A stretch of 41,758 nucleotides of DNA from Acidovorax sp. CF316. Its GTDB lineage: Bacteria > Pseudomonadota > Gammaproteobacteria > Burkholderiales > Burkholderiaceae_C. This document shows positions 8,157 through 16,667 of the stretch, one piece after another. The notes beneath the pieces were generated by a model. That model was not told where the DNA came from and made no database searches. It was given only the letters and a program-made list of their open reading frames with translations. The position numbers were made by a program, and so were the translations under genes. Within the stretch, counting starts at the first letter, position 1. Each line of letters starts with the position of its first letter. The stretch is taken from positions 1 through 41,758 of the forward strand of contig NZ_AKJX01000154.1 in assembly GCF_000276605.1 (NCBI RefSeq), written 5' to 3'.

Positions 8157-9191
8157 TCAACGGTTGGCCACTGGATAGACACCCTGCGGGCGCCATAGCA
8201 GGATCGCCACCATGAGGGCGATGTTGGAGAACAGCGCCACCTTGGGCACCAGGAAGCCGGTGTAGTTGGCCATCAGCCCCACCAGCAGCGCGCCGATGAG
8301 GGCGCCGCCCGTGGACCCGAGGCCGCCGATGATGATCACGATGAAGATCAGCACGTTGACCTGGGCGCCCATCTGCGGCACCACGTTCTGCTGGTACAGG
8401 CCCCACATCACGCCGCCCAGGCCGGCCAGGGCCGAGCCCACCACGAACACGCCGATGAACAGGCGGCGGATGCGGTAGCCGAGCGACTCGACCATCTCGC
8501 GGTCCTGCACGCCGGCGCGGATCAACAGGCCCACCTTGGTGCGCGACAGCGTCCAGGCCAGCACGGCAAAGACCAAGAGGCCCACGGCCACCGCCACCAG
8601 GCGGTACTTCTCGATGGCGGCATCGCCGATGAGCAGCGAGCCACGCATGCCCTGGGGCAGCGGCAGCGGGATCTGCTGCGGGCCCCAGATGACCTTGATC
8701 AGCTCTTCGCCGATGATCATGCCGCCCATGGTGATGAGAATCTGCTTCAAGTGCTGGCCGTACACCGGCCGCACGATGAAGCGCTCGAACGCCAGGCCCA
8801 CGGCACCCGCCACGGCCATGGCCACCAGCATGGCCGGCAGCACCGCGACCAGGTTGCGCCACAGCTGGTCGGAGCCCGTCCAGTCGCCCATGGCACCCAG
8901 CACGCTGGTGGCCACGAAGGCACCGAGCGCGATGAACACACCATGGCCGAAGTTGAGCACGTCCATCAGGCCGAACACGAGCGTGAGGCCCGAGGCGATG
9001 ATGAAGATGATCATGCCCATGGCCAGCCCCGCCACCGTGAGCGTGAGCCAGGTGCTGGGCGAGCCGATGAAGGGCAGCACCAGCAGCGCCAGCGCCGGCA
9101 CCAGGGCCAGCGGCTTCCAGTCGAAGTCGCGCAGGAGGGACGTCTTGGCAGCGCTTGCGGCCGCCGTCGTCGTTGTCGTCGTGGTGCTCAT
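8157..9191 (-). CDS. livH: Branched-chain-type ABC transporter permease LivH
   Basis: A 344-residue permease with family signatures: GLTLVFGLMDVLNFGHGVFIALGAF (about 68-92), the EAA-like loop SRTKVGLLIRAGVQDREMVESLGYR (about 219-243), and IIIGGLGSTGGALIGALLVG near the C-terminus. The N-terminus is unusual: MSTTTTTTT followed by Ala-rich sequence, encoded by an ACG/ACA tract, giving a short polar tail of about 25 residues before the first membrane segment. The start overlaps the livF stop by four bases (ATGA), indicating translational coupling. Confidence 0.93.
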   Translation of the reverse strand: MSTTTTTTTAAASAAKTSLLRDFDWKPLALVPALALLVLPFIGSPSTWLTLTVAGLAMGMIIFIIASGLTLVFGLMDVLNFGHGVFIALGAFVATSVLGAMGDWTGSDQLWRNLVAVLPAMLVAMAVAGAVGLAFERFIVRPVYGQHLKQILITMGGMIIGEELIKVIWGPQQIPLPLPQGMRGSLLIGDAAIEKYRLVAVAVGLLVFAVLAWTLSRTKVGLLIRAGVQDREMVESLGYRIRRLFIGVFVVGSALAGLGGVMWGLYQQNVVPQMGAQVNVLIFIVIIIGGLGSTGGALIGALLVGLMANYTGFLVPKVALFSNIALMVAILLWRPQGVYPVANR

Positions 9192-9922
9192 AGTGCCAAC
9201 CCCAGCAGCGATCGCTGCAATGCCTCGTCCTCGGCCAATGCGGCCATGCTGCCCGCATGCACCACCTTGCCGTTGTCCATCACGGCCACGGTGTCACCGA
9301 GCCGCTTGGCGAAATTGATGTTCTGCTCGACGAGCAGAATGGTCACGCCGCTCTTCTTGAGCTGGTCGAAGGCGTCGATCATGTTGTTGATGATGGCCGG
9401 CGCCAGGCCCTTGCTGGGCTCGTCCACGATGAGCAGGTCGCGCGGCTCGACGATGGCGCGGCTCACGGCCACCATCTGTTTTTGCCCGCCCGAGAGCTTG
9501 CCGGCCGGGTGGTTCCAGAACTTCTCCACCGCAGGGAAGAGCTTGAAGATCCATTCGAGCCGCGAGCTGTCCATCTGCGCCGCGTTCTTGGCCCCGCGCG
9601 CGGCCAGCAGCATGTTCTCCTTGACCGTGAGGTCGGCGAAGATGCCCATGTTCTCGGGCACATAGGCGATGTTCATGCCGGCGATCTGCGGGGTGTTGAG
9701 TGCCGTGATGTCCTTGCCACCGAAGTGGATCGTGCCCTGCGAGGCGTGCCACAGGCCCATGACGGTGCGCAGCGTGGTGGTCTTGCCCGCGCCGTTGCGG
9801 CCCAGCAGCATGGTGAGCTGGCCCTTGGGCACAGCGAGATCCACGCCGTGCAGGATGTGGTACGCCCCGATGTGGGTGTGCACACCCTTGAGTTCGAGCA
9901 GGTTGTTGCTGTTCGTGGTCAT
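9188..9922 (-). CDS. livF: ABC transporter ATP-binding protein LivF
   Basis: A 244-residue nucleotide-binding subunit. Walker A is GRNGAGKTT (41-49), the signature LSGGQKQ (143-149), Walker B LLIVDEP (163-169), and the H-loop is in LLVEQN, the His-less form typical of the LivF family. With LivG it forms the ATPase dimer that drives LivHM. It overlaps livG upstream and livH downstream by ATGA junctions, so the three are one transcription unit. Confidence 0.94.
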   Translation of the reverse strand: MTTNSNNLLELKGVHTHIGAYHILHGVDLAVPKGQLTMLLGRNGAGKTTTLRTVMGLWHASQGTIHFGGKDITALNTPQIAGMNIAYVPENMGIFADLTVKENMLLAARGAKNAAQMDSSRLEWIFKLFPAVEKFWNHPAGKLSGGQKQMVAVSRAIVEPRDLLIVDEPSKGLAPAIINNMIDAFDQLKKSGVTILLVEQNINFAKRLGDTVAVMDNGKVVHAGSMAALAEDEALQRSLLGLAL

Positions 9923-10704
9923 GCCGTGGCCTCCTTGCCGGACTCTTTGGAGACACCCAGGTAGGCTTCCTGCACCACGGGCGAGGCGATCACCTCAGCG
10001 GGCACGCCGTCGGCCACCAGGGTGCCGTTGGTCAGTACGATGATGCGGTCGGCCAGCTCGCGCACCACGTCCATCTTGTGCTCCACCAGGAGGATGATCT
10101 TGGTCTTGTCCTTCTTGAGTTCGCGGATCAGGTTCAGGATCACGGGCGCCTCGTCGTGGCTCATGCCGGCCGTGGGCTCATCGAACATGTAGACCTGCGG
10201 CTCCAGCGCCATGAGCAGCGCCACCTCGAGCTTGCGCTGGTCGCCGTGCGGCAGGCTGGCCACGGGCGTGTCCTGCCGATCGAGCATGGCCACCGCCTGC
10301 AGGATGGCGCGGGCGCGCTCCGTCAGGCCACGGTGGTCGCTCCAGATGCTCCACAGGTTCAGCCCCCGGCGGTGCTTGCCCTCCTGCGTGGCCTGCACGG
10401 CCAGGCGCACGTTCTCCAGCACGCTGAGGTTGGGAAACAGGTTGGTGAGCTGGAAGGCACGCCCCAGGCCCGCATGCGTGCGCGCCGAGACCGATTGGCC
10501 CGTAAGGTCCTGCCCGCCCAGGGTGACGCTGCCCGCGCTGGCGCGCAGTTGCCCCGAGATGAGGTTGAAGTACGTGGTCTTGCCCGCGCCGTTGGGGCCC
10601 ACGATAGCGGTCAGCGTGCCCGGCTCGAAGGAGCAGGTCACGGCGTTGACCGCCACGTGGCCGCCGAAGCGGATGGTCAAGTCCTTGGTGGCCAAGGTGC
10701 TCAT
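9919..10704 (-). CDS. livG: ABC transporter ATP-binding protein LivG
   Basis: A 261-residue ATPase subunit. Walker A is GPNGAGKTT (36-44), Walker B VYMFDEP (170-176), and the H-loop LLVEHKMD. The ABC signature reads LPHGDQ (150-155) in place of LS-G/Y-GQ: both the Ser and the usual Gln position are changed, although the second Gly is kept. This variant can be tolerated when the LivF signature is intact, as it is here. The gene starts the transporter block, about 90 bp after the PHB depolymerase stop, with a GGGAGG site before the ATG. Confidence 0.92.
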   Translation of the reverse strand: MSTLATKDLTIRFGGHVAVNAVTCSFEPGTLTAIVGPNGAGKTTYFNLISGQLRASAGSVTLGGQDLTGQSVSARTHAGLGRAFQLTNLFPNLSVLENVRLAVQATQEGKHRRGLNLWSIWSDHRGLTERARAILQAVAMLDRQDTPVASLPHGDQRKLEVALLMALEPQVYMFDEPTAGMSHDEAPVILNLIRELKKDKTKIILLVEHKMDVVRELADRIIVLTNGTLVADGVPAEVIASPVVQEAYLGVSKESGKEATA

Positions 10705-10795
10705 GGGAGGTGCTTCACTTTCACGGTCGTCGTCTTTCAGGGGTACCGGGCGCCCTGCCCTCTTGCAGGCAGGAACCCCGGCGTTCAGCGCATTG

Positions 10796-12277
10796 TCAGG
10801 GGCAGGTGCCGATGACGTAGTAGTTCGGACTGGTCTGCTTCAACGTGGTCGTCACGAACACGTTCCACAGGCCCATGTTCTGATTGGAGCCCTTGGCATA
10901 GGTGTAGCCGCCGGTCTGCGTGGCGCGGCCGGCCTGCACATGCGCGTAGTTGGTGGCCGTGGTGCAGGTGGCCGTGCCGCCCGAGCCCGCCAGCGTGGTG
11001 CCCGAAGCGGCCGCCGATGCGGCGCCCTCGGCACCGTTGGCGTCGGCGGCGCGCACCGTCCAGCTGTAGCTGGTGGAGGCGGCCAGGCCGGTGTCGGTGT
11101 AGCTCGTGCCGCTCACCGGCAGGGCGTTGACCTTGTTGGTGTTGCGGTACACGTTGTAGCTGGCCGCGCCCGAGACGGCACCCCAGCCCACCACCATGGA
11201 GCTGGCCGTGGCGCCCGAGGTGTTCACGCCCGTGGGGGCCGGCAGTGCGGGGTTCGTGGGCGGGTTGGTCGTGCCGCCACCGCTGCTGATCTGGTCCACC
11301 ATGGCCTTGATGGCCACCATCTGCGGGCCCGACTTCTTGGCGTAGTTGGCGTTGTCATAACCCCACCAGTCAAAGCAGCTGTTGGTGGCCGCCGTGCTGG
11401 TCTGCGGGTAGAGCATCACGATGTGGTTGCTGTCGGCCCAGCGGTTGTAGCCGGTGTTGCGCACGTACTGCTGCTGCACATCGCTGATGTTCTGCTTGCA
11501 GCCGTGCAGCACCACGTGCAGCCGGCAGGTGGCGCTGCCGCCGGCCTGGCAGGCCTGCGGGATGTAGGCCCAGCCGGTGGTGGCCATGCCGTGGTTGGTG
11601 ATGAACTGGTTCTGGTTGAACTCGACGTAGTTGCCTGCCGGCAGCGTGGCGTTGTTGCGCGGGTTCAGCGTGCCGTACAGGTGCTGCAGCATGGCGCCGG
11701 CCAGGTCGAAGTTGCAGTCGCTGATATAGGGCGCGCCCTTGGTGGAGCAGCCGTTGCCGTAGTCGTCGGTGACCATGGCGTGCTCGGCCGCGATGTCCTT
11801 CTTGTAGACCACGTTGGCGGCCGGCACGAAGCTGTTGTAGTAGGTGCGCAGCGCGTCCATCACGCCGGGCTTGACCACGCTGTCCAGCGTGCCCGAGAAC
11901 AGGTAGACCTTGGACGCCTGCAGGTTGGCCACCGGGTCGATCAGCCCCTGGCTGGCCCAGGTGTTGGTGGTACTCACCAGCGTGCTGGTGGGGATGCCCG
12001 CGGGGCTGGCCATGCAGCGCCCGGTGGCGTTGACGATGGAGCCCTCGGCGCAATAGAAGGGCCCGCCCGCGACCACGCCCGCGCCCTTGGCGAAGGTGGC
12101 CGAGTAGGCCATGTGCAGTTGCACGGCCATGAAGCCGCCGGCCGACAGGCCCGACACGGTGGTCTGCGTGGCGTCGATCTTGAGCGCGGGGAGGTTGACG
12201 GCAGCGGATGCGCCACCGGCAGCACACAGTACCAATGCAGCACTTGCTGCGGCCGCCCGGATGAAATTGAAAGCCAT
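10796..12277 (-). CDS. phaZ: Secreted poly(3-hydroxybutyrate) depolymerase, modular
   Basis: A 493-residue exported enzyme. The signal peptide covers about 1-25. The catalytic domain (about 30-330) has the lipase box GLSAGG with Ser45 near the N-terminus, Asp132 in SGTLD, His166 in AEHAM, and the oxyanion His in VVLHGC (258) after the lipase box. This order marks the circularly permuted type 2 catalytic domain. A Pro/Asn linker (about 332-347) leads to a fibronectin type III domain (about 348-430). A C-terminal PHB-binding domain (about 436-493) contains HVQAGRA, GGYTYAKGS and GLWNVF, with Cys438 and Cys492 able to pair. It should cleave extracellular amorphous or crystalline PHB into oligomers. 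The ATG at 12277 has a GGAGA site. Confidence 0.92.
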   Translation of the reverse strand: MAFNFIRAAAASAALVLCAAGGASAAVNLPALKIDATQTTVSGLSAGGFMAVQLHMAYSATFAKGAGVVAGGPFYCAEGSIVNATGRCMASPAGIPTSTLVSTTNTWASQGLIDPVANLQASKVYLFSGTLDSVVKPGVMDALRTYYNSFVPAANVVYKKDIAAEHAMVTDDYGNGCSTKGAPYISDCNFDLAGAMLQHLYGTLNPRNNATLPAGNYVEFNQNQFITNHGMATTGWAYIPQACQAGGSATCRLHVVLHGCKQNISDVQQQYVRNTGYNRWADSNHIVMLYPQTSTAATNSCFDWWGYDNANYAKKSGPQMVAIKAMVDQISSGGGTTNPPTNPALPAPTGVNTSGATASSMVVGWGAVSGAASYNVYRNTNKVNALPVSGTSYTDTGLAASTSYSWTVRAADANGAEGAASAAASGTTLAGSGGTATCTTATNYAHVQAGRATQTGGYTYAKGSNQNMGLWNVFVTTTLKQTSPNYYVIGTCP

Positions 12278-12359
12278 GTTGTCTTGTCTCCAAATAATTT
12301 TGAAAAAAGTCTGACCCAGCCCCCGTGTCAACCCGGGAGTTCATGCATCAATTCACTGG

Positions 12360-12380
12360 AAAAAAAGGGGCGGCCGCCCC
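12360..12380 (-). terminator. Rho-independent terminator after the first binding-protein gene
   Basis: On the minus strand, a GGGGCGGCCGCCCC dyad is followed directly by seven T. It lies between the binding-protein stop (12441) and the depolymerase start (12277). It should end most transcripts after the binding-protein gene and let a fraction read into phaZ and the transporter. A TTGACA hexamer on the minus strand at 12326-12331 could be the -35 of a second promoter, but no good -10 follows. Confidence 0.7.
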
Positions 12381-12396
12381 TGCGGGATGGATCCTC

Positions 12397-12422
12397 GGCG
12401 AAAGGGCGATTGCCCTTTCGCC
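12397..12422 (-). repeat. Perfect 11-bp hairpin upstream of the terminator
   Basis: GGCGAAAGGGC and its exact complement separated by 4 nt. It sits 19 bp after the binding-protein stop and just before the U-tailed hairpin. Probably part of a bipartite terminator or an mRNA 3'-end stabiliser. Confidence 0.6.
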
Positions 12423-12440
12423 AAGGCCACGCGAACCGGT

Positions 12441-13637
12441 TTATCGCTGGTTGCGAATCGGCACTTGCATCTCTTCAGGCTTGATCTCGCGCACCAGCTC
12501 GGGCACGCCCCAGGCGAAGGCCGGGTCCACCTTGATCTTGAAGTGGTACATGCTCTGCATGGCCTGGTGGTCTTCCTTGCGGAAGGTCATCTTGCCCTTG
12601 GGCGTCTCGAAGCTCATGCCCTCCATGGTCTTGATGAGCTTGTTGGTGTTGGTGTCGCCGTTCGTGGCCTTGAGGGCGGTGACCAGGGCCATGGCCGAGC
12701 TGAAGCCACCCGCGGTGAAGAAGTCCGGCGGGGTCTTGAACTCCTTGTAGTGCGCAGCCACCAGGGCTTCGTTCACGGGGTTCTTGGGGATGCCAAAGTA
12801 GTAGTACGTGGCGCCTTCCATGCCGGGGAAGTTCTTGTACGCGGCCATGGCGGGCAAGATGTTGCCGCCCGTGGCGATCTCGATGCCGTAGCGCTTCAAG
12901 TCCAGGTCGGCGATCTTGAAGGGGTTGCCGGCGCCGGCCCAGATGATGAAGATGACCTTGCGGCCGGGCACGTCCTTGAGCTTGTCGATCAGGCGCTGGG
13001 CACCGGCCGTGAAGTCGGTGGTGGTCGTGGGCAGGTACTCCTCGTGCACCAGCTTGGCGTTCTTGAGCGCATCCTTGAAGGCCTTCACGCCGTCACGGCC
13101 GAAGGCGTAGTCCTGGGCCAAGGTGGCCACGGTCACGCCGGCCTTGTCGATGGCCACGGCGTTGGAGATGGCGTCCTGGCTGCTGTTGCGGCCGGTGCGG
13201 AAGATGTACTTGTTCCACTTGTCGCCGGTGATGGCATCGGCCACGGCAGGCTCCACCAGCAGGATCTTCTTGTACTCCTCGGCCACGGGCAGCAGGGCCA
13301 GCGCCACGCCCGAGGAGGTGGGGCCGACGGCGATGTCGGCCTTGTCGTCCGAGTAGGCCGAGGCCAGCAGGCTCTTGCCCAAGTCCGGCTTGCCCTGGTC
13401 GTCCTTCTCGATCACGACGAGCTTCTTGCCGTTGACGGCCATGGTGCCGCCGGTGGCGTAGTTCAGGCCCATCAACAGGCCGGTCTGGGTCTGCTTGCCG
13501 TAGGCTTCGAGCGGGCCGGTCTTGCTGTAGATGTGGGCGATGCGGATCTCGCCGGACTGGGCGAACGCGGGGGCGGAAAGCGTGGCTGCGGCGGTAACGG
13601 CGGCAGTGGCGAGGGCGACCAGGGTGCGACGGTGCAT
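12441..13637 (-). CDS. Liv-type ABC transporter substrate-binding protein (first gene of the PHB operon)
   Basis: A 398-residue periplasmic binding protein of the Peripla_BP_6 family. The Sec signal peptide MHRRTLVALATAAVTAAATLSAPAFA ends near residue 26. The mature start, GEIRIAHIYSKTGPLEAYGKQTQTG, contains the usual ligand-contact segment. The ATG at 13637 has a strong AAGGAGACA site. It is the first gene behind the sigma-54 promoter at 13670-13685, and a terminator separates it from the depolymerase gene, an arrangement that makes more binding protein than permease. The likely ligand is 3-hydroxybutyrate or its oligomers, judged from neighbours only. Confidence 0.92.
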   Translation of the reverse strand: MHRRTLVALATAAVTAAATLSAPAFAQSGEIRIAHIYSKTGPLEAYGKQTQTGLLMGLNYATGGTMAVNGKKLVVIEKDDQGKPDLGKSLLASAYSDDKADIAVGPTSSGVALALLPVAEEYKKILLVEPAVADAITGDKWNKYIFRTGRNSSQDAISNAVAIDKAGVTVATLAQDYAFGRDGVKAFKDALKNAKLVHEEYLPTTTTDFTAGAQRLIDKLKDVPGRKVIFIIWAGAGNPFKIADLDLKRYGIEIATGGNILPAMAAYKNFPGMEGATYYYFGIPKNPVNEALVAAHYKEFKTPPDFFTAGGFSSAMALVTALKATNGDTNTNKLIKTMEGMSFETPKGKMTFRKEDHQAMQSMYHFKIKVDPAFAWGVPELVREIKPEEMQVPIRNQR

Positions 13638-13669
13638 GGCGATGTCTCCTTGTAGTGATGCCTGAACAT

Positions 13670-13685
13670 TGCACAGTTCGTGCCA
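13670..13685 (-). promoter_or_regulatory. Sigma-54 (-24/-12) promoter
   Basis: Reads TGGCACGAACTGTGCA on the minus strand. It has the invariant GG and GC ten bases apart and matches TGGCACG-N4-TTGCA at all but one defined position. Transcription would start near 13659, about 20 bp before the start codon, leaving room for the AAGGAG site. It is the only such element I found by eye in the window. Confidence 0.85.
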
Positions 13686-13760
13686 ACGCACAAACCGTTG
13701 ATTTCTATGAAACTTTTGCTGACACCTCGGCAACAGTGTTCAATTTCAATACATCTATTT

Positions 13761-13777
13761 TGTCTGAATTTCAGACA
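13761..13777. promoter_or_regulatory. Palindromic activator site (candidate UAS)
   Basis: TGTCTGAATTTCAGACA is a perfect 8-bp inverted repeat around one base, centred about 110 bp upstream of the predicted sigma-54 start. A degenerate half-copy (TGCCTGAAAT, 13780-13789) adjoins it. Distance and symmetry are what a Fis-type HTH enhancer-binding protein needs, and the gene for such a protein ends 12 bp away. The one-base loop argues against a terminator. Confidence 0.75.
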
Positions 13778-13789
13778 TTTGCCTGAAAT

Positions 13790-15298
<1,509 letters not shown>

Positions 15299-15333
15299 GT
15301 GCGGATGGTAGCAAGCCCGCCACCCGCCCCGGG

Positions 15334-15942
15334 TCAATCCGCCGTGGCCGGTGCCTGCAGGCCGCTCACCGCGCGCAGGCCGCGCGCCATGCGCAGCACC
15401 ACCACGGGCTTTGCCGCTTCTGCCGCGCCGGCACCGAGCGGCTGGTCCACCAGGATGCAGGGCTTGCCGGTGCGCCGGCAATGCTCCTGCACGCGCCAGT
15501 ACTCGTCGTGGCTGATGCAGCCCGTCTGGCAGATCACGAGGTCGGCCGCCGCCAGGCTCGAATCGAGCGCTGGCGGTGCCGGGGCCAGGGCCTCGGGGGC
15601 GGCCTGCGCCTGTTGCTTCACGTCTGCCGCAGCCACGGCCTGCAGGCGCCAGCGCAGGCACTCGCGCGAGAGGCTGGTGATGCGCTCGGCCAGTGCCGCG
15701 ATGTGGCGCGCCATGTCACGCCGGCGCGTCAAGCCCGGCTGCGAGGCCTGCAGCTGCAGCAGCTCTTCCTGCGCCAGGGCCAGCCGCGTGTCGCGCACCA
15801 CCACGGCCGCGCGCGGGCGCACCACCTCGGCCCGCAGTTGCTCAAGCTCGCCCGCCTGCTGGGCCAGGGCGTCGCTGCAACGCGTCTGCGCCTCCCCCAG
15901 TTGGCGGCACAGCACCAGGAACTCTTCGGACAGGGTATGCAT
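15334..15942 (-). CDS. DUF2325 domain-containing protein
   Basis: A 202-residue soluble protein. The first 110 residues form a long helical, coiled-coil-like region (LGEAQTRCSDALAQQAGELEQL...). The C-terminal DUF2325 domain contains ADLVICQTGCISHDEYW, KPCILVDQP and a short Ala-rich tail. The biochemical role of DUF2325 is not established; the domain recalls a small nucleotide- or metal-linked Rossmann-like unit. A Fur-like box lies 12 bp upstream of the start, so iron control is likely. The sigma-54 activator gene follows after 35 bp on the same strand and could be co-transcribed. GAGGA precedes the ATG. Confidence 0.8.
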   Translation of the reverse strand: MHTLSEEFLVLCRQLGEAQTRCSDALAQQAGELEQLRAEVVRPRAAVVVRDTRLALAQEELLQLQASQPGLTRRRDMARHIAALAERITSLSRECLRWRLQAVAAADVKQQAQAAPEALAPAPPALDSSLAAADLVICQTGCISHDEYWRVQEHCRRTGKPCILVDQPLGAGAAEAAKPVVVLRMARGLRAVSGLQAPATAD

Positions 15943-15953
15943 GCACCATCCTC

Positions 15954-15972
15954 GATAATAAGAATGATTCGC
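15954..15972. promoter_or_regulatory. Fur-like box
   Basis: GATAATAAGAATGATTCGC matches about 13 of 19 positions of the Fur consensus (GATAATGATAATCATTATC). It lies just upstream of the DUF2325 start on the minus strand and overlaps the -35 region of a plus-strand extended -10 promoter. It could therefore repress both directions when iron is plentiful. Confidence 0.65.
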
Positions 15973-15978
15973 ATTTTA

Positions 15979-15987
15979 TGGTATGAT
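15979..15987 (+). promoter_or_regulatory. Extended -10 promoter
   Basis: TGGTATGAT fits the TGnTATAAT extended -10 form with one mismatch. No good -35 is visible, as is usual for this class. Transcription would start near 15994 and run into the structured element at 16000-16122. Confidence 0.45.
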
Positions 15988-15993
15988 TTGCCC

Positions 15994-16122
15994 GTCTGAG
16001 CAAGCTACCTGGTGGGGGGCACCCAAGGAAGCGAGTCCTGGGTGCCTGGCTTGCGAAGTTTGCTGGGCGGGCAAGGTCGGGGCGTACCCAGGATCATCCA
16101 AGTACGCCAGGGCCTGCCCGCC
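15994..16122 (+). ncRNA. Candidate structured small RNA or intergenic repeat element
   Basis: Two compound hairpins in tandem. The first has outer arms GCAAGC (16000-16005) and GCTTGC (16049-16054) around an 8-bp stem GGCACCCA (16018-16025) with TGGGTGCC (16039-16046). The second has outer arms GGCGGGCA (16066-16073) and TGCCCGCC (16115-16122) around a 7-bp stem GGCGTAC (16081-16087) with GTACGCC (16102-16108). All listed arms pair perfectly. It follows the extended -10 and Fur-like box. No clear terminator follows. Because hairpins form on both strands, it could instead be the leader of the DUF2325 mRNA or a REP-like repeat. Confidence 0.4.
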
Positions 16123-16169
16123 GCCCCTGCAAACCATGGACCACAGCGGTCACGCCGCCGTGCACAGGA

Positions 16170-16546
16170 TCACCTGCTGGCCTTCTCTGCCGAGCGCAGG
16201 GCGATGCAGTTGCCCTCCATGTCACCGACTTCCGCGACGCATCCAAAGCTGCCGACCTCGGTCACGGGGTACAGCACCACGCCCCCAGCCTCCACCGCCC
16301 GGCACAGCGCGGCATGGATGTCCGGCACATGGAAATAGATGCGGGCGCCCGCGCGGCCAGGCACGTAGCTCTCCCCTCGGGCCAGCGCACCGCCCGCGCC
16401 GCGGCCTTCCTCGGCATGGGGAAAGAACGCCATCTCGTTGCCGTCCACGCTCGCCTGCTCGAACTCGCACCCAACAGAGCCCGATAAAAACCCATGGCCC
16501 GCGCCAGGTCGTGCACCGGGATCTCGAAGTAGGACACGGGATTCAT
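16170..16546 (-). pseudogene. VOC/glyoxalase-fold protein, frameshifted
   Basis: Translation from the ATG at 16546 (GGAG site) gives MNPVSYFEIPVHDLARAMGFYRALLG, a classic VOC start. The family sequence then continues in another frame: CEFEQASVDGNEMAFFPH, GARIYFHVPDIHAALCRAVEAGGVVLYPVTEVGSFGCVAEVGDMEGNCIALRS. Joining the frames needs one extra base near 16469-16472, so a single base appears to be lost. Rejoined, the protein would be about 125 residues, the normal size of a one-module VOC protein. VOC proteins are metal-dependent lyases, dioxygenases or resistance proteins; the substrate is unknown. It is either a young pseudogene or a sequencing error. Confidence 0.8.
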
Positions 16547-16667
16547 CAGGCGGCTCCATCGGTGCTCTCAAAACGGGAAGCGTACCGCGCCTGCGCAGGC
16601 GCAGGCGGCCAAAGCCCCACGCTGCAAGCATAGCGCCCGGGTGATTGCGGGCCTCGGGCCTGTGGGT

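Noticed and set aside
9165..9190. Trinucleotide-like tract (GTC/GTT) resembling a regulatory repeat
   Set aside because: It encodes the poly-Thr N-terminus of LivH. The copies are imperfect and lie inside the coding frame.
13761..13777. Palindrome as terminator of the sigma-54 activator gene
   Set aside because: The loop would be one base and there is no U-run. Position relative to the -24/-12 promoter fits an activator site better.
15983..16633. Plus-strand ORF covering the structured element and the frameshifted VOC gene
   Set aside because: Pro/Arg/Cys-rich with no family resemblance. It is antisense to the VOC coding sequence, and the hairpins better explain the first part.
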